From Cunninghamia lanceolata (lineage: Eukaryota; Streptophyta; Pinopsida; Cupressales; Cupressaceae), in assembly GCA_027924645.1 (NCBI GenBank), contig BSBN01001225.1:11178001-11242000 (forward strand): DNA of 64,000 nt, in the 5' to 3' direction. The notes beneath the pieces are model-generated. The model saw nothing but the letters and a program-made list of their open reading frames with translations. It ran no database searches and was not told where the DNA came from. Shown one piece after another: positions 48,415-59,992 of this stretch. Within the stretch, counting starts at the first letter, position 1; every line of letters begins with the position of its first letter. The translations under genes and the position numbers were made by a program.

Positions 48415-49420
48415 TCATATCACATTGGTTGATTCATTGTCCATATAATTTATGTTTTCCATTTGTGTCATCAGTCTATAGGACTCTTCCAATGGCATGA
48501 GTGGTTCATATGACTCACTTTCTTCTGGTGTCTCGGGGACATGTGACTCATTTAGCGGTGACAAAGGAGTGTAACTTTCTATCACATCTTCTTTGGAATA
48601 TGACAAAGCATGAGGATCTACATTTCTCAAATCTAGTGTAGCTGTTTCAAACATTGGTCCTTCAATTCTATGAAGATTTTCTCCTATGCAAGGAAAGAGT
48701 TTGTAGGCCGGTTGCGCATTGATCATGAGTATTTCCAAAGGAAATTGGAGAGGTCCATCCTTCTCTATCCATTCCATTATTTTTATTGTCTTTTATTTCG
48801 GGATAACCTCTTTTTGTTTTGGTGGTGTCTCATTTTCCAAGGCCTTCATCTCTGCATTATTTATAGTCTTCTCTAGAATTTCTATCCTTTTGATACATAT
48901 CGATTATGGAGTAGGACTAGGAACATAAAGCTTATTCGTGGGAAGTTCGTAGTCTATGGAGATGCCTATATTTTTTTTGGGTATATCAGGTTTTATCATG
49001 CTAAAAGGCTCTAGATCCCCTTTTGCAACATACACCTTTCCAAGATGTAAGAATTGAGCTTCCTAGAACAAGCTAGATGGCACAACTTTTATTTTGTGTA
49101 TCCAAGGTCTTCCAAGAAGCAAATTATATCTCGTGTCCTTATCAATGACATAAAACATGGTTGGGATAGTCTTTGGTCCTAAAGTCATGGGAAGCATGAT
49201 CTTTCCTATTGTGGCAGTCTTCAAATTATTGTATCCACTTAGCGTGTCTCTAGAACCGGTGATTTTAGTGTGCCTATAACCCATTCTTTCTAAAACAGAA
49301 AATCGAACTATGTTCACTATTTACCTGTTGTCAATTAGTGTTCTCTTGATGCAAGTGTCATAAATCCACACTTGAAAGTATAGTGCAGGATCTCCTTTCT
49401 TTGTTAGCTTGGCCTCAGAG
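48415..49420 (-). pseudogene. Element C: aspartic protease and Glu/Ser/Pro-rich linker
   Basis: The protease core reads RTLIDNR near 49325, then SGYNNLKTATIGKIMLPM, TMFYVIDKDTRYNLLLGRPW and IHKIKVVPS. The LLLGRPWI motif is the classic end of gypsy proteases of the Tat/Athila type. A TAA interrupts it near 49321. The linker after it (48415-48777) is acidic and repeats short Pro/Leu/Glu phrases (SYTPLSPLNE, SYEPLMPLEE). Confidence 0.75.
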
Positions 49421-49637
49421 GGCATTTTCTTTAAATCAAAGAAGAATCCTAGGTCTTTAAGTTTAGAGTTTGGCGGGTTTACGTCAAAATCCACATGATT
49501 GACTTATTCACTAGGTGGAGGTGTGATTTGACTAAGGTACTTTAAAATCCTATCACTTTCAATAATGCTGATCAATGTGAGGGAGAGTTTGTGAGGAGGT
49601 CGATGAATGAAATATGTGCGTAAGTTTTCTTTAAATC

Positions 49638-50739
49638 TTAAATGAGTTCATAAGGTCCAATCAAGGCTGGTATTGGGTCAACCACCGAGACTGTACTTTC
49701 ATGTATTTCTTCTTGCTCCTTTTCAATCTCTCCTTCTTCTTCATCATGTAATATTTCAACAACTCCCAACATTCTAGCTTCTCCTTTTTGTCCTAATTGT
49801 GGTGGGATGTTTGCATTGTTACCTTGGGTTGCGTTGTTCTGATTAGCCATTTCTGTGTCTTTGCATGTAGGAAATAGGTCCTGATAGATTCTCATGTCTA
49901 CATTTTGGGGAGCTATTGGGGCTTGGGTCTACCTTACACCCTTGTTATCCAGTGTGACCTCTTGTAGATTCAGGAACATCTCTATGAATAGTCGATGTTG
50001 GTCTTCTGATAATCTTACTATGAATCTTTTATACTATCTACAAGATTCCATGCTATGCCCCCTCGTCCTATGAAAAGAACATAATTGAAATTATATTCAT
50101 AAGGGGTCTTTTGTATCTTCCATCATTTTCATTTTTGTTCTGATTCCAAGATTGATAATTATCCTATGGATAATACATGTTATTTCTAGGATGATCAATT
50201 GCATTAACATTAGGATGGTAGTAATCTCTTCCATTATAATCATCCCTCACTTTCCTAATTGGGGGTTGATCTATTACCTCATCTGTCATTGCATTTCTAT
50301 TATTTTTGAGAATCTAGATGATAGGAACATTGTTTCCTGTATCATCACTCATCAGTTTTCTATTTGACCCATAAGTCCTTCTACCACTATCAATGGTTGC
50401 TTGGTTGATCCTTAAAGAAATTTCCAAGGCTTCTTTTTAGGACTTGTAAGGTAACTTTTTGAACTTCTTCTCTCATATCCCTATTTAAGGCATGCAAGAA
50501 AAGATTGCATAATTCGCAATGATCCATGTTTGGAGCACTTGTTCAAGAATAGAGAATTTGTCTCCATTGAGTGACGAAATAGGCTACTAATTCATTTGGT
50601 TCTTGTTTCATAGTTAAGAATTCTCATATCCCTATCTTCACGAGTTTGTTCATGTCGAAAGCCATGACAAACTCTCCAATTAATTTCTTGAATGAATATA
50701 TTTAGGCCTATGGTAGCAGATAATACCAATCCAGGGCTA
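49638..50739 (-). pseudogene. Element C: gag, second part
   Basis: It continues the gag frame on the left side of element E. Visible motifs are WYYLLP, FKKLIGEFVMAFDMNKL, TMKQEPNELVAYFVTQWR and CNLFLHALNRDMREEVQK, the standard gypsy gag core. It then runs to a Glu-rich end (DEEEGEIEKEQEEIHE, about 49700). At least nine stops interrupt it. Confidence 0.78.
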
Positions 50740-52282
50740 TGTTGGAAAGAGACACTACTCTGTTGAATAATTAAGTGTTGTCATTGATGGAAACAAGAAA
50801 AGGAACAAGGTTGGAATAGAGATTTTGGTCTAGTGAAGAAGACTTAGTCATTTTGGCTAAGTGTTGGTAGGGTACAGAGGTAGTGACAGAAAAATTGTGT
50901 TTGGATTGACATTGGTCCGCAGTTGAAGACCAAGTATTGTGGTTTTGTTATAATGTTTCTAACTCTTAGATGATCTTATATCCAAGGTTTCAGCTTTTGA
51001 TCAGTTCTGGAAGTATATCTTCAAATGGCCTAAGTCTGACAGAGCAAAATACAGTGCTATTTAGAGCAGTACACTCAGTTGTTTTGGTCTACATTCTTCT
51101 AGTGTTGCATTTCTTGATATGCAATTTTGAGGTGTTGTAAACACTTGTATGAAGTGTCTAAATCTAGAGTTGTAAGTTTTGAAGTCCATCGAAAAGATAG
51201 TTACAAGCTGTCCATCGAAAAGATAGTTACAAGCTGCTAAGTATCCCTGCACTGTTTGACAGAGTTTGGCTATGACAGGGTCTGAATTATGATGGTCCAG
51301 ATTTTGTCGCTAAAGGATATTTTGGTTTACAGTTTTAAAGGTATGATTTGTGATGTTTGAGGAGTCTTTGACATGATTTTGAGCAAGTCTTGTGGTCCGC
51401 AGTAAAAGATGTAGTCTGACAGATGAACTAAATTAGTAGCAGTCTAAGTTAGAGGCCGACATGATAAGTTTGAATTGTATGCGGTAAGTTCTATTGTTTA
51501 GAACTTAATCCTAAGGTGTTAAATAGTTGAGGCCAACATATGTGAATACAATTCAAATGTTGTTAAGGTCCGCTGGGAGTTTTGGTGAATGAATTTGGCT
51601 GACAAGTTACTTAAGGTATGACTACATGCTACACCTTATTAGGCTGACCTAATATGAAGATTCTACGTGTTGCAAATATATATATATGGGATCAAATTCA
51701 GTGTTTGAGGTGTGTGGTGTGAATGTGAATATGTATATGTGCAACATGTGAAGTAAAGTGATTGTGTGGAAGTAATAAGAGTAGAAGAGGAGAGATCTTG
51801 TCCTATGCAAAAAGCAGAGCAGTGAAATAGAGTAGTCAAAGATGAAGAGTTTTGAGACATTATTTATGTGCTTCATTGGAGTTGTAACCATGCATGTGTA
51901 GATGCAATCTGAGCAGTTCAAATTGGTAGTGAGCCATTCTTCCTTCTTCTTTCTTTCTCTAGGCAGTGAGCCTATTTTGGCAGTGAGCCTTTCTTGCAGT
52001 GAGCATTTCTCTGGGTAGTGAGCCCTAAGGTAGTGAGCCTTCTTGTAATCTGGTATTGTGCTATAATAATATATTGTGAGCTAACACTCACCATGGTTTT
52101 TCCCTTTTTGGGTTTTCCACGTAAAAATCATGTTGTTTATGTGTTATGTCTTTGTGGTTGCTGTTCCTATGCTTATTCTACTTTCATATTATTAATTTTG
52201 GAAACTAGATTAACAAACTTGTTAAGAAGTGGTTTTGTGGAATACTGATTCACCCCCCTCTTAGTATTCTTTACTATCAACA
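50740..52282 (+). repeat. 5' LTR of element E
   Basis: TATATATA box near 51678-51687. Near the end, phrases of the type CAGTGAGCC recur about five times before the conserved GATTCACCCCCC. Confidence 0.93.
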
Positions 52283-52350
52283 ATTGGTATCAGAGCAAGG
52301 TTCCTTGGAAGAAGCCTAACCGCTTGAGGAAGATCTGGGAAGAATCAATC

Positions 52351-53341
52351 ATGGCAGCCAAAAGGTATGGAAACTTTTCATATGAAAATAATGTTGAACT
52401 AGAAGCAGCTCTTGCTGATCTTGAAAAATCAGAAGCAGAAATCAGGGATTTGAAAGATAATATTCAAGAAGTTGATGAGTGCATTTTTAAACTAAAAGAA
52501 AAAGTCAAGAAATTCAAAGAAAAATACAGAGATGTTAGTGAACAACTAATATTAGTAAATGAAACCCTAAATGATTTAAAAATGGAAGTTATTAAAAGGG
52601 CTAAAGCAGAAGAAGATCTAAATCTAATGGGAAATAGTAAGATAGAGAATGTGTCAAATTGGAAGAAGTTGTGAACCTGAAAACAGACCTGGACAAAGCC
52701 AAGAGCTATGAAGAAAAGTTCAAGATAAGTTTTGCAAAACTTGATGAGATGATTGCTAGTCAAAAGAGTTTAGATGATAAGCAAGGCCTAGGATTTGAGA
52801 AAGGAGAAAGTTCAAAATTAGGTCAATGAAATTTTCAGTTGAAGCAAAACAAAGGCAACCAATTCAGGAATCAAAGAAGAAGACCTAGAAAATCTCTGAT
52901 CAAACAGCCAAATGCTCAAAGGTACCCATCTTTTAATGGCATTTGTTTTAATTGCAAAAGGTTTGGTCATAAAGCTACTCAGTGTAGGAGTAGAATAAAT
53001 CAAAATTTTCCATCATTCTCTGGTCAATGTTTCAATTGCAAGAAAATTGGTCATAGATCAAATGAATGCAGAAATCCGGTAAGAAATGACTTTCAGATTT
53101 CAAAGAATACTCAATCGTTCAATGAAGATGTTTTGCATGCAATAGATTTGGACACATGGCTAATCAATGCAGGTCGAGGATGAATTCATTCAGAGGTAGG
53201 AATCAAGGACAAGGAAACATTGTGTGCTACAATTGCAACAAATTTGGACATGTTGCAAGATTTTGCAGAAGCAAGAATGTGAAAATAAATTACTATATTG
53301 AAGAAAGAAAAACAAAGCAGAGGAATGATAAGAGAAAATAA
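52351..53341 (+). pseudogene. Element E: gag-like ORF with coiled coil and four zinc knuckles
   Basis: ATG 52351 opens a strongly charged coiled coil (ELEAALADLEKSEAEIRDLK onward). It ends at TGA 52672-52674, then a shift leads into the common copia-gag linker text (SLDDKQGLGFEKGESS). Four CX2CX4HX4C knuckles follow at 52944-52985, 53028-53069, 53129-53170 and 53225-53266; a frameshift lies between the second and third. All metal ligands are kept. Most plant gag proteins have one or two knuckles. The capsid-type domain usual at the start of copia gag is absent. It probably binds RNA. Confidence 0.8.
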
Positions 53342-53911
53342 AAAGTTGATCTAGTTTAAACTAAGAAATAAATGGACAAGATCTGGATCAAGAAAGAAGT
53401 AATTGAAGTTAAGGATGGATCCGCACCAACATCTGGTGTAGATACTTCCTCCAGAAAGTAAATTGGGTGCTCTAGCTTAGGGGGAGCTGTGTTGAAAATC
53501 GAAAACCCCTAGGCAAAAAGTTAGTACTGAAATATAGTACTAAGGTATGTTGTAAAGAATCTTATGAGAAAACTTTTGAAAGAAATTCTAGTAGAATAAG
53601 ATCCAATGCGAAGGATTGCAGAGTAATTTGAATTGACTATGAGTATCAGAGAAGTGCTTGGCAACTTTTTGAAAAATAACATTAATGACACTTAGGTTTC
53701 GGCATGCAAGGGTTAAAAGGAGTTGTATCTGAAGGAAACATCATTTTGCATTCTAAACTCTAAAGTGTCCAAGGCAAACCAAAGCAAGATTTAAAACAAC
53801 TACAGCGTTCTCCAAAGTATTTCAAGGAAACATCGAGTTCAACCCTAAACCAGTCAAAGAGGTATTTGTTGTTTGAAACCCTTTCTCAAATTTGCTTGAG
53901 CATTCTTAGAA

Positions 53912-56900
53912 ATGACAACACCACAAGTAGTGGATTTCACTGAGCGAACCAGACCAAAATTCAAGAAACACCCATTCAAATCAATCAAAGTCAATCAAAT
54001 GGGTGCATTTTCAGATGTTCCACATGGAGTTTTGCATGTAGAGGATGTTAGGTCTTATATTCATGTTGCCCTAGAAGAACATGGAAAAAGCAAACTCACA
54101 GATCTATTTCTAAATAACTTGTGCGGTGAGGATTATGATTTGAAGAATGAATACAAGGCATTGGAAACAAAGAAATTCATTCAGTACATTGACTTCCTAA
54201 CATTCACCGAGGATGAATGGGTCCGGTATGTATTAAGCAAAGTTCATGATGAATTCATGTGGCTTGAGAGACCTTTTAAGATTACAAAGGATGCTATAAG
54301 GGCAGTAATTGGATTAAGCTCCACCGGATCGGTACCATTGTTAAAAGCTATCAAAAATGATACAGTAATGGCAGCCAGTGGAGCAAAGTTTGACAAAAGG
54401 GCAATAATAATCAATGACATTGAAGACCATGTAGTAAGATTTGCATCCATGGTTATTGGCTACAAAGTTTACTTCTCAAATCGGGAGAATTCAGTCTCCG
54501 GTATATCAATCTACATAGCATTTGAGATTATTAAAGAAGATGCAGACTATGATCTTTGTGAACTGCTCCGTCAATAGCTGATGCAAAACTTAAGGAAGAC
54601 CAAAGAGCAAAAATATCCATTCAAGTATGGTACGCTGCTTATCTATTTATTCTTTTACTTCATGCAAGAGTTGCCAAGTATGAAGAATCTATTTTGGACA
54701 AATGATAAACCTGCTGCAACTCAAATTAGAAATCATCTAAATAGCATATGTAGTCTTGATGCCTAGAATAGCCCTTTGGGGCTATTTCAATAATTTTTAG
54801 AGGTCAATGCAATCCAGGGAAAGAATCCCCAGAGTAGTTGTTGAAAAATACAAGGACACTATCTTCTTTATTGTAACAAAAGATCAATGCTTGATGGAGG
54901 CCAATGAACCTAGAATGATATGGGTTATGCCCATGGGATATGAGGTAGATGGAGGAATATTGGAAAACTATGCTAAACATATGTTAATCAAACCAAGAGA
55001 TCCCAATGAAGAAAGATTTGGGACTTATGAGGAATTAACTATAAAAATGCATGTTGAAACAAGAAAACCTTAAATCTCAAGAAAGGCCAAGAAGATGGCA
55101 GAGGATTATGTCATGAGACAAGGCTTCTCAAAAGAACAAGTAAAAGAAGCAAGAGAAAAAGCACAAGCTAAAAAAGATGCAAAAGAAAAAGAAGAAAATG
55201 AATTAGTCAAGGCTCCTGAAGAGCCTACGAAGAAACCGGAGAAGCCTGAAGTATCAAAAAGAATGACAAGAGGTTCAACATCTGCATCCTCCGGTCCCAC
55301 ACAATCTACAAGTATGGAGGTACCTAGGTAGAAAAGGGTGAAAACCAAAGCAAAAAGGATGCATGAAAGTATAAGGGTTGATGAAGAAGAAATAGAATCA
55401 AATGAAGAAATAAGGAAGATGAAAACTGAGGCTACAAAAGCCTCCGGAACCAGCAAAAAGAAACCCTCTGACAAGCGTAAACCTGTAAAAAGGCAAAAGC
55501 AAGATGTACCTCAAACAGAAGAAGCAACTATAAGCCTTGAAGATGTTCTCAAAGCCATAACAGTGGATGGTAATTTCAAACCCATTGCACAATTGTATGA
55601 TGAATACAATGATCCGAATAAGAGAATCATTGAGACTACTGTTATAGAATACCTAAGCATCTACAACAAGGCCCTAAATGAGATAATAACTGATCTTCCA
55701 CATAGCTTGGTGAGTATAATATCTATTAGAAAAGAGGTTGCAATGGTAAAAGATGTTGAACTCAGAGAACACACCTTGATAAAACTATGTCTAGAGATTT
55801 CATCAAAAGAAAAATCAAACATCTCCAAAGCACTCAACAAGGAGTTCAGGATAAAGAAAAGAGTGAATACTCTCATGTCAGATGACATTGAGAAAGTAGT
55901 GAAGGAGACAGAGGAAATCATTCAAAGAGTATTGAAGGAACATCATCTTCCAACCATTTATGATAAAGAAGAAATTGATATTGGAGATAATACATTTATT
56001 CTAAAAGCCAACACACATCAAGGTTTAGAACAAACTGATACTATTCCTCCGCAAATCGAAGAACAAGAGGAAAAGAAAAGCCCTGAGAAAGCTAAGGAGA
56101 GGCCTGCACCAGAGCAAAACATTGATCAGTAAGAGAACATAGACATGGATCCTCAATAACAAAGTCAAGAAGACGTATCTGGTAGAGCAAGAGACATTGC
56201 AAATGTCTTAGTTGATTCTGGGAGACAACAAGATCTAGACGAGTCTAAACTTCTTCAGGGACCAATTAATTTAGCCTCATTGTCACTGGTGCAGAAATTC
56301 AAACTAGGATCAATTGTTCAAGCTAAGGCACATGAGGAAATGCTAAAATCACATATCCAGGATAGTAAATTGATCAATGATGCATCCAACATTTTGGAGA
56401 AGATGATGCCGACATTCCAAAAAGATAGCTCATTATCCTCAGCTGATCAACTCAAGGGTCTACTAAACTCAGTAAGTACACATTTTGAATTGTTTGAAAA
56501 ATCTGCAAAGGCAAAAGTTATAAAAGAGTTTGATGAGAAGAGATTGGTTAAATTGAAAACCATGTTAGTAAATGATGGAGCTCTGTTAGAAAATAAAATA
56601 AGAGGCATTCAGAATTCCATTGAAGAAGCTTGTAAAATATACAAATTTTGCTTATCTTGGCCAGAAGTCACAAAAGAATTAGAAGAGAAAATCAAGGATA
56701 TGGAACTCAAACTGCTTAATATTTCTAAGACATATAATCTAGCAGTTGAGTCAATAAGCACCAAAGAGGCACAAGTTGCAAATATTCACAATGATTTGAG
56801 CACTCTGATGAAGAAAAGAGAAGAAGTCAAAGATAGGTTGTGCCAGCTAAGGGGACTGATAAGTCCAAAAATTGATTCCATGACCAATCTGGCAGAAGAA

Positions 56901-57077
56901 GCCTTGAAATCACAAGCATTAATTGATACACCATCAGATGTGCAGAAGGCAGAAAAGATAGTCTTTTTGATAAATGGTCACGTCCATATTTTGGAGAGTG
57001 CAAGGAATAGGTGGAATGGAGAGATAGCCCTGATAAAGACTATCTATAATGATATTCTACCTTTAACTGTAAATTAA
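53912..57077 (+). pseudogene. Element E: ORF2, about 1055 codons, unknown function
   Basis: ATG 53912 opens a 221-codon block with FTEDEWVRYVLSKVHDEFMW and FKITKDAIRAVIGLS, a fold-like region I do not recognise. In-frame stops follow at 54575 and 54764. One frameshift near 54770-54806 moves to a frame that runs to TAA 57075-57077 with stops at 55071, 55329, 56130 and 56157. The middle is Lys/Glu-rich (about 55100-55500). The end (56280-57077) is a long coiled coil (for example LEEKIKDMELKLLNISKT). Only a handful of breaks over 3.2 kb suggest it was a single protein until recently. No polymerase, integrase or protease motif is present. Confidence 0.75.
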
Positions 57078-57309
57078 GATAGAAATGTGTACTTGTATAT
57101 ATGCAGCAGAATATGACAATTTTTGAAGAATTTTTGACACAATTTTGCTTGTACACCCACCTTTGCCATTGATGTCAAAGGGGGAGAGGAAAACTAGTGA
57201 AAAATAAGTATACATCTAAAGGAGAATAGAAAAATAGAGTGTACAAAGTAAGGGGTAGCAACACAAGCATTTTTCACTGAGTGTTGCCATCAATGCCAAA
57301 GGGGGAGAT
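57078..57309 (+). promoter_or_regulatory. Element E 3' leader and polypurine tract
   Basis: Two AAAGGGGGAGA tracts (about 57177 and 57299); the second ends at the LTR. Confidence 0.7.
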
Positions 57310-58271
57310 TGTTGGCAAGAGACACTGCTCTGTTGAATAATTGAGTGTTGTCATTGATGGAAACAAGAAAAAGAACAAGGTTGGAATAGAGATTTTGGTC
57401 CAGTGAAGAAGACTTAGTCATTTTGGCTAAGTGTTGGCAGGGTACAGAGGCAGTGACAGAAAAACTGTGTTTGGATTGGAATTGGTCCGTAGTTGAAGAC
57501 CAAGTATTGCAGTTCTAGTATGATGTTCCTAACTCTTAGATGATCTTATATCCAAGGTTTTAGCTTTTGATCAATTTAGGAAGTATCTCTTTGAATGGCC
57601 TAAGTCCGACAAAGCAAAATACAGTGCTATTTAGAGCAGTACACTCAGTTGTTTTGGTCCGCATTCTTCTGGTGTTGCATATCTTGATATGTAGTTTTGA
57701 GGTGTTGTAAACACTTGTATGAAGTGTCTAAATCCAGAGTTGTAAGTTTTGAAGTCCACCGGAAAGATAGTTACACGTTGCTGAGTATCGCTACACTGTT
57801 TGACAGAGTTTGACTATGACAGGGTTTGAATTCTGATGGTCCGCATTTTTTCACTAAAGGATATTTTGCTTTGTGGTTCTGAAGGTATGATTTGTGATGT
57901 TCAAGGATTCTTTGACATGATTTTGAGCAAGTCCTATGGTCTACAGTAAAAGATGTAGTCTAATAGATGAACTAAATTAGTAGCAGTCTGAGTTAGAGGA
58001 CGACATGATAAGTTTGAATTGTATGCTATAAGTTCTATTGTTTAGAACTTAATCCTAAGGTGTTAAATATTTGAGGCTGACATATGTGAATGTAATTCAA
58101 AATGTTTTTAAGGTCTGCTGGGAGATTTGGTGAATGAATTTGGCCAACAAGCTACTTAAGGTATGACTGTATGCTACACCTTATTAGGCTGACCTAATAT
58201 GAAGATTCTAACTATTGCGGATATATATATGGGATCAAATTCTTTGTTTGAGGTGTGTGGTGTGAATGTGA

Positions 58272-58307
<36 letters not shown>

Positions 58308-58812
58308 CATGTGAAGTAAAGTGATAGTGTGGAAGTAATAAGAGCTAAAGAGGAGAGATCTTGTCCTATGTAAAAGAAGAGTAATGAAATCGAGTAGTCA
58401 GAGATGAAGAGTTTTGAGACAATATTTATGTGCTTCATTGGAGCTGTAACCATGCATGTGTAGATGCAATCTAAGCAGTTCAAATTGGCAGTGAGTCATT
58501 CTTCCTTCTTCTTTCTTTTTCTAAGTAGTGAGCCTTTCTTGCAGTGAGCATTTCTTTGGGCAGTGAGCCTTCTTATAATCTGGTATTGTGCTATAATGAT
58601 ATATTGTGAGCTAACACTCATCGTGGTTTTTTCCTTTTTGGGTTTTCCATGTAAAAATCCTGGTGTTCATGTGTTATGTCTTTGTGGTTGTTGTTCCTAT
58701 GCTTATTCTACTTTCATATTATTAATTTTGGAAACTGGATTAACAAACTTGTTAAGAAGTGGTTTTGTGGAATACTGATTCACCCCCCTCTCAGTATTCC
58801 TTACTATCAACA
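57310..58812 (+). repeat. 3' LTR of element E
   Basis: TATA-like run near 58221-58230. A TG microsatellite of about 14 units (58276-58304) replaces the short ATGTATATGTGC of the 5' LTR. Confidence 0.93.
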
Positions 58813-59782
58813 GGCTATTCCTTCTAATGTCTTCGGGAAGATTTTGGCAAGAACCCCATCCCAAGGGAGGAGTTCTCTTATTGTGTTTGTGTAAGCTTTA
58901 ATGTGCGAGTTGGGATCTCCTTCTCCTTTGAACTTTAGGAGATTAGGTAATGGTTTCCTTTAAGTACTCCAAGTATGTGCCTAAAAAGGCAATCTGTGAT
59001 TGTGGTGTTGAGAGCATTAACCCCATAGGTGGGTTTTGGTAACTCAATGCTATTGTCTGATTCACTTAGTTTCCTAGCATTGATTGATTGTTTTAAATAG
59101 GAGGGTTCCCATTTGGGAATGTGTTATTACTCCCATTTCTTGAGTAGTAGTTGAGGTAAGGGGGATTTTGAGATGCCCCCTGGTCCTATTCAATTCTGAT
59201 GTTTTTGTATGATTTTTGTCTTCTTTTTGGGACAGGTTGTTTTGCCTCCACAGTTTTGATTCTTTGCACTAGAGTTGAAATAAGGTCTCCAGGTGTGGGA
59301 CCTCTAGGAACTTCCTCATTTCTAAGGTTTTCCTTGTGAATGTTGTCATGATTCTGTGTGTCTTCTCATATAGCATTTTCTCATTTCTCTTCTCGTAGAG
59401 CAACTCTCAAGGCTTCTTTAGTGTCTTTTGCTTCTTGCAAATTTTGTTCTAGCCTTCTTACTTCATCATGAAGATGAGTACTTGAGGTGCTTGTGGATGA
59501 TTGATCCATGCGGTGGATTTCTGACCTCATTTGTATTCTTTCCACTTTGTGAAGTGTGTTTGGTATAGTAGGGTTATGCTCCCATGCAGGATTGTTGAAA
59601 GACAAAGAACACCTGGGTCCTCTTCATTCTTGTTCATAGTTAGAGTCCTCATAGTCATAGCAATTTGAGATCAGTGCATTTTGTTTGTGTGGCACATACC
59701 TGTTGAAAGAGGGAGTTTCTGGTTACCTAGAGGGGATATTCCCTAAGTTTAAGTTTTGTTCCATCATATTCGAGGGTGCCAT
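58813..59782 (-). pseudogene. Element C: gag, first part
   Basis: The likely start is ATG 59780-59782, reading MAPSNMMEQNLNLGNIPSR. A Ser-rich and coiled-coil part follows (DEVRRLEQNLQEAKDTKEAL, about 59390-59480), then LGWDLAKIFPKTLEGIA at the edge of element E. The frame continues at 50739 after E and its GGCTA duplication are taken out. Several stops and one or more frameshifts are present. Confidence 0.72.
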
Positions 59783-59992
59783 AGACACCACAAAATAAAT
59801 GGAATGAGCAAAAGCAAAGATGACAGAGGCGGAAGTGGTGTAGATGGTTATGAAGAAGAAAGTAACAATGGTTGGAACGTTTCAAATTGAAATGCCAAAT
59901 GATGATGATGATGTTTAAATGGAATCTGAACAATAGGAACACAAAAAGCATAACCAAGAGGCTTTGTACTTCACATCAGGTTCACCAAAACA

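Larger units (their letters stand above)
50740..58812 (+). mobile_element. Element E: non-autonomous LTR retrotransposon with two unusual ORFs
   Basis: LTRs lie at 50740-52282 (1543 bp) and 57310-58812 (1503 bp), about 95% alike over the first 107 bp. GGCTA flanks it (50735-50739, 58813-58817). The primer site ATTGGTATCAGAGC starts at 52283 and the polypurine tract CAAAGGGGGAGAT ends at 57309. LTR ends and the 3' leader resemble those of copia elements A and B (GATTCACCCCCCTCTC near the 3' edge, TTGCCATTGATGTCAAAGGG before the polypurine tract). There is no protease, integrase, RT or RNase H. It carries a zinc-knuckle gag-like ORF and a second ORF of about 1055 codons. It is inserted in gag of element C on the opposite strand. 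Confidence 0.93.

Noticed and set aside
55106..55921. Minus-strand ORFs within element E ORF2
   Set aside because: They are Ser/Phe-rich reflections of a Lys/Glu-rich coding frame on the plus strand.
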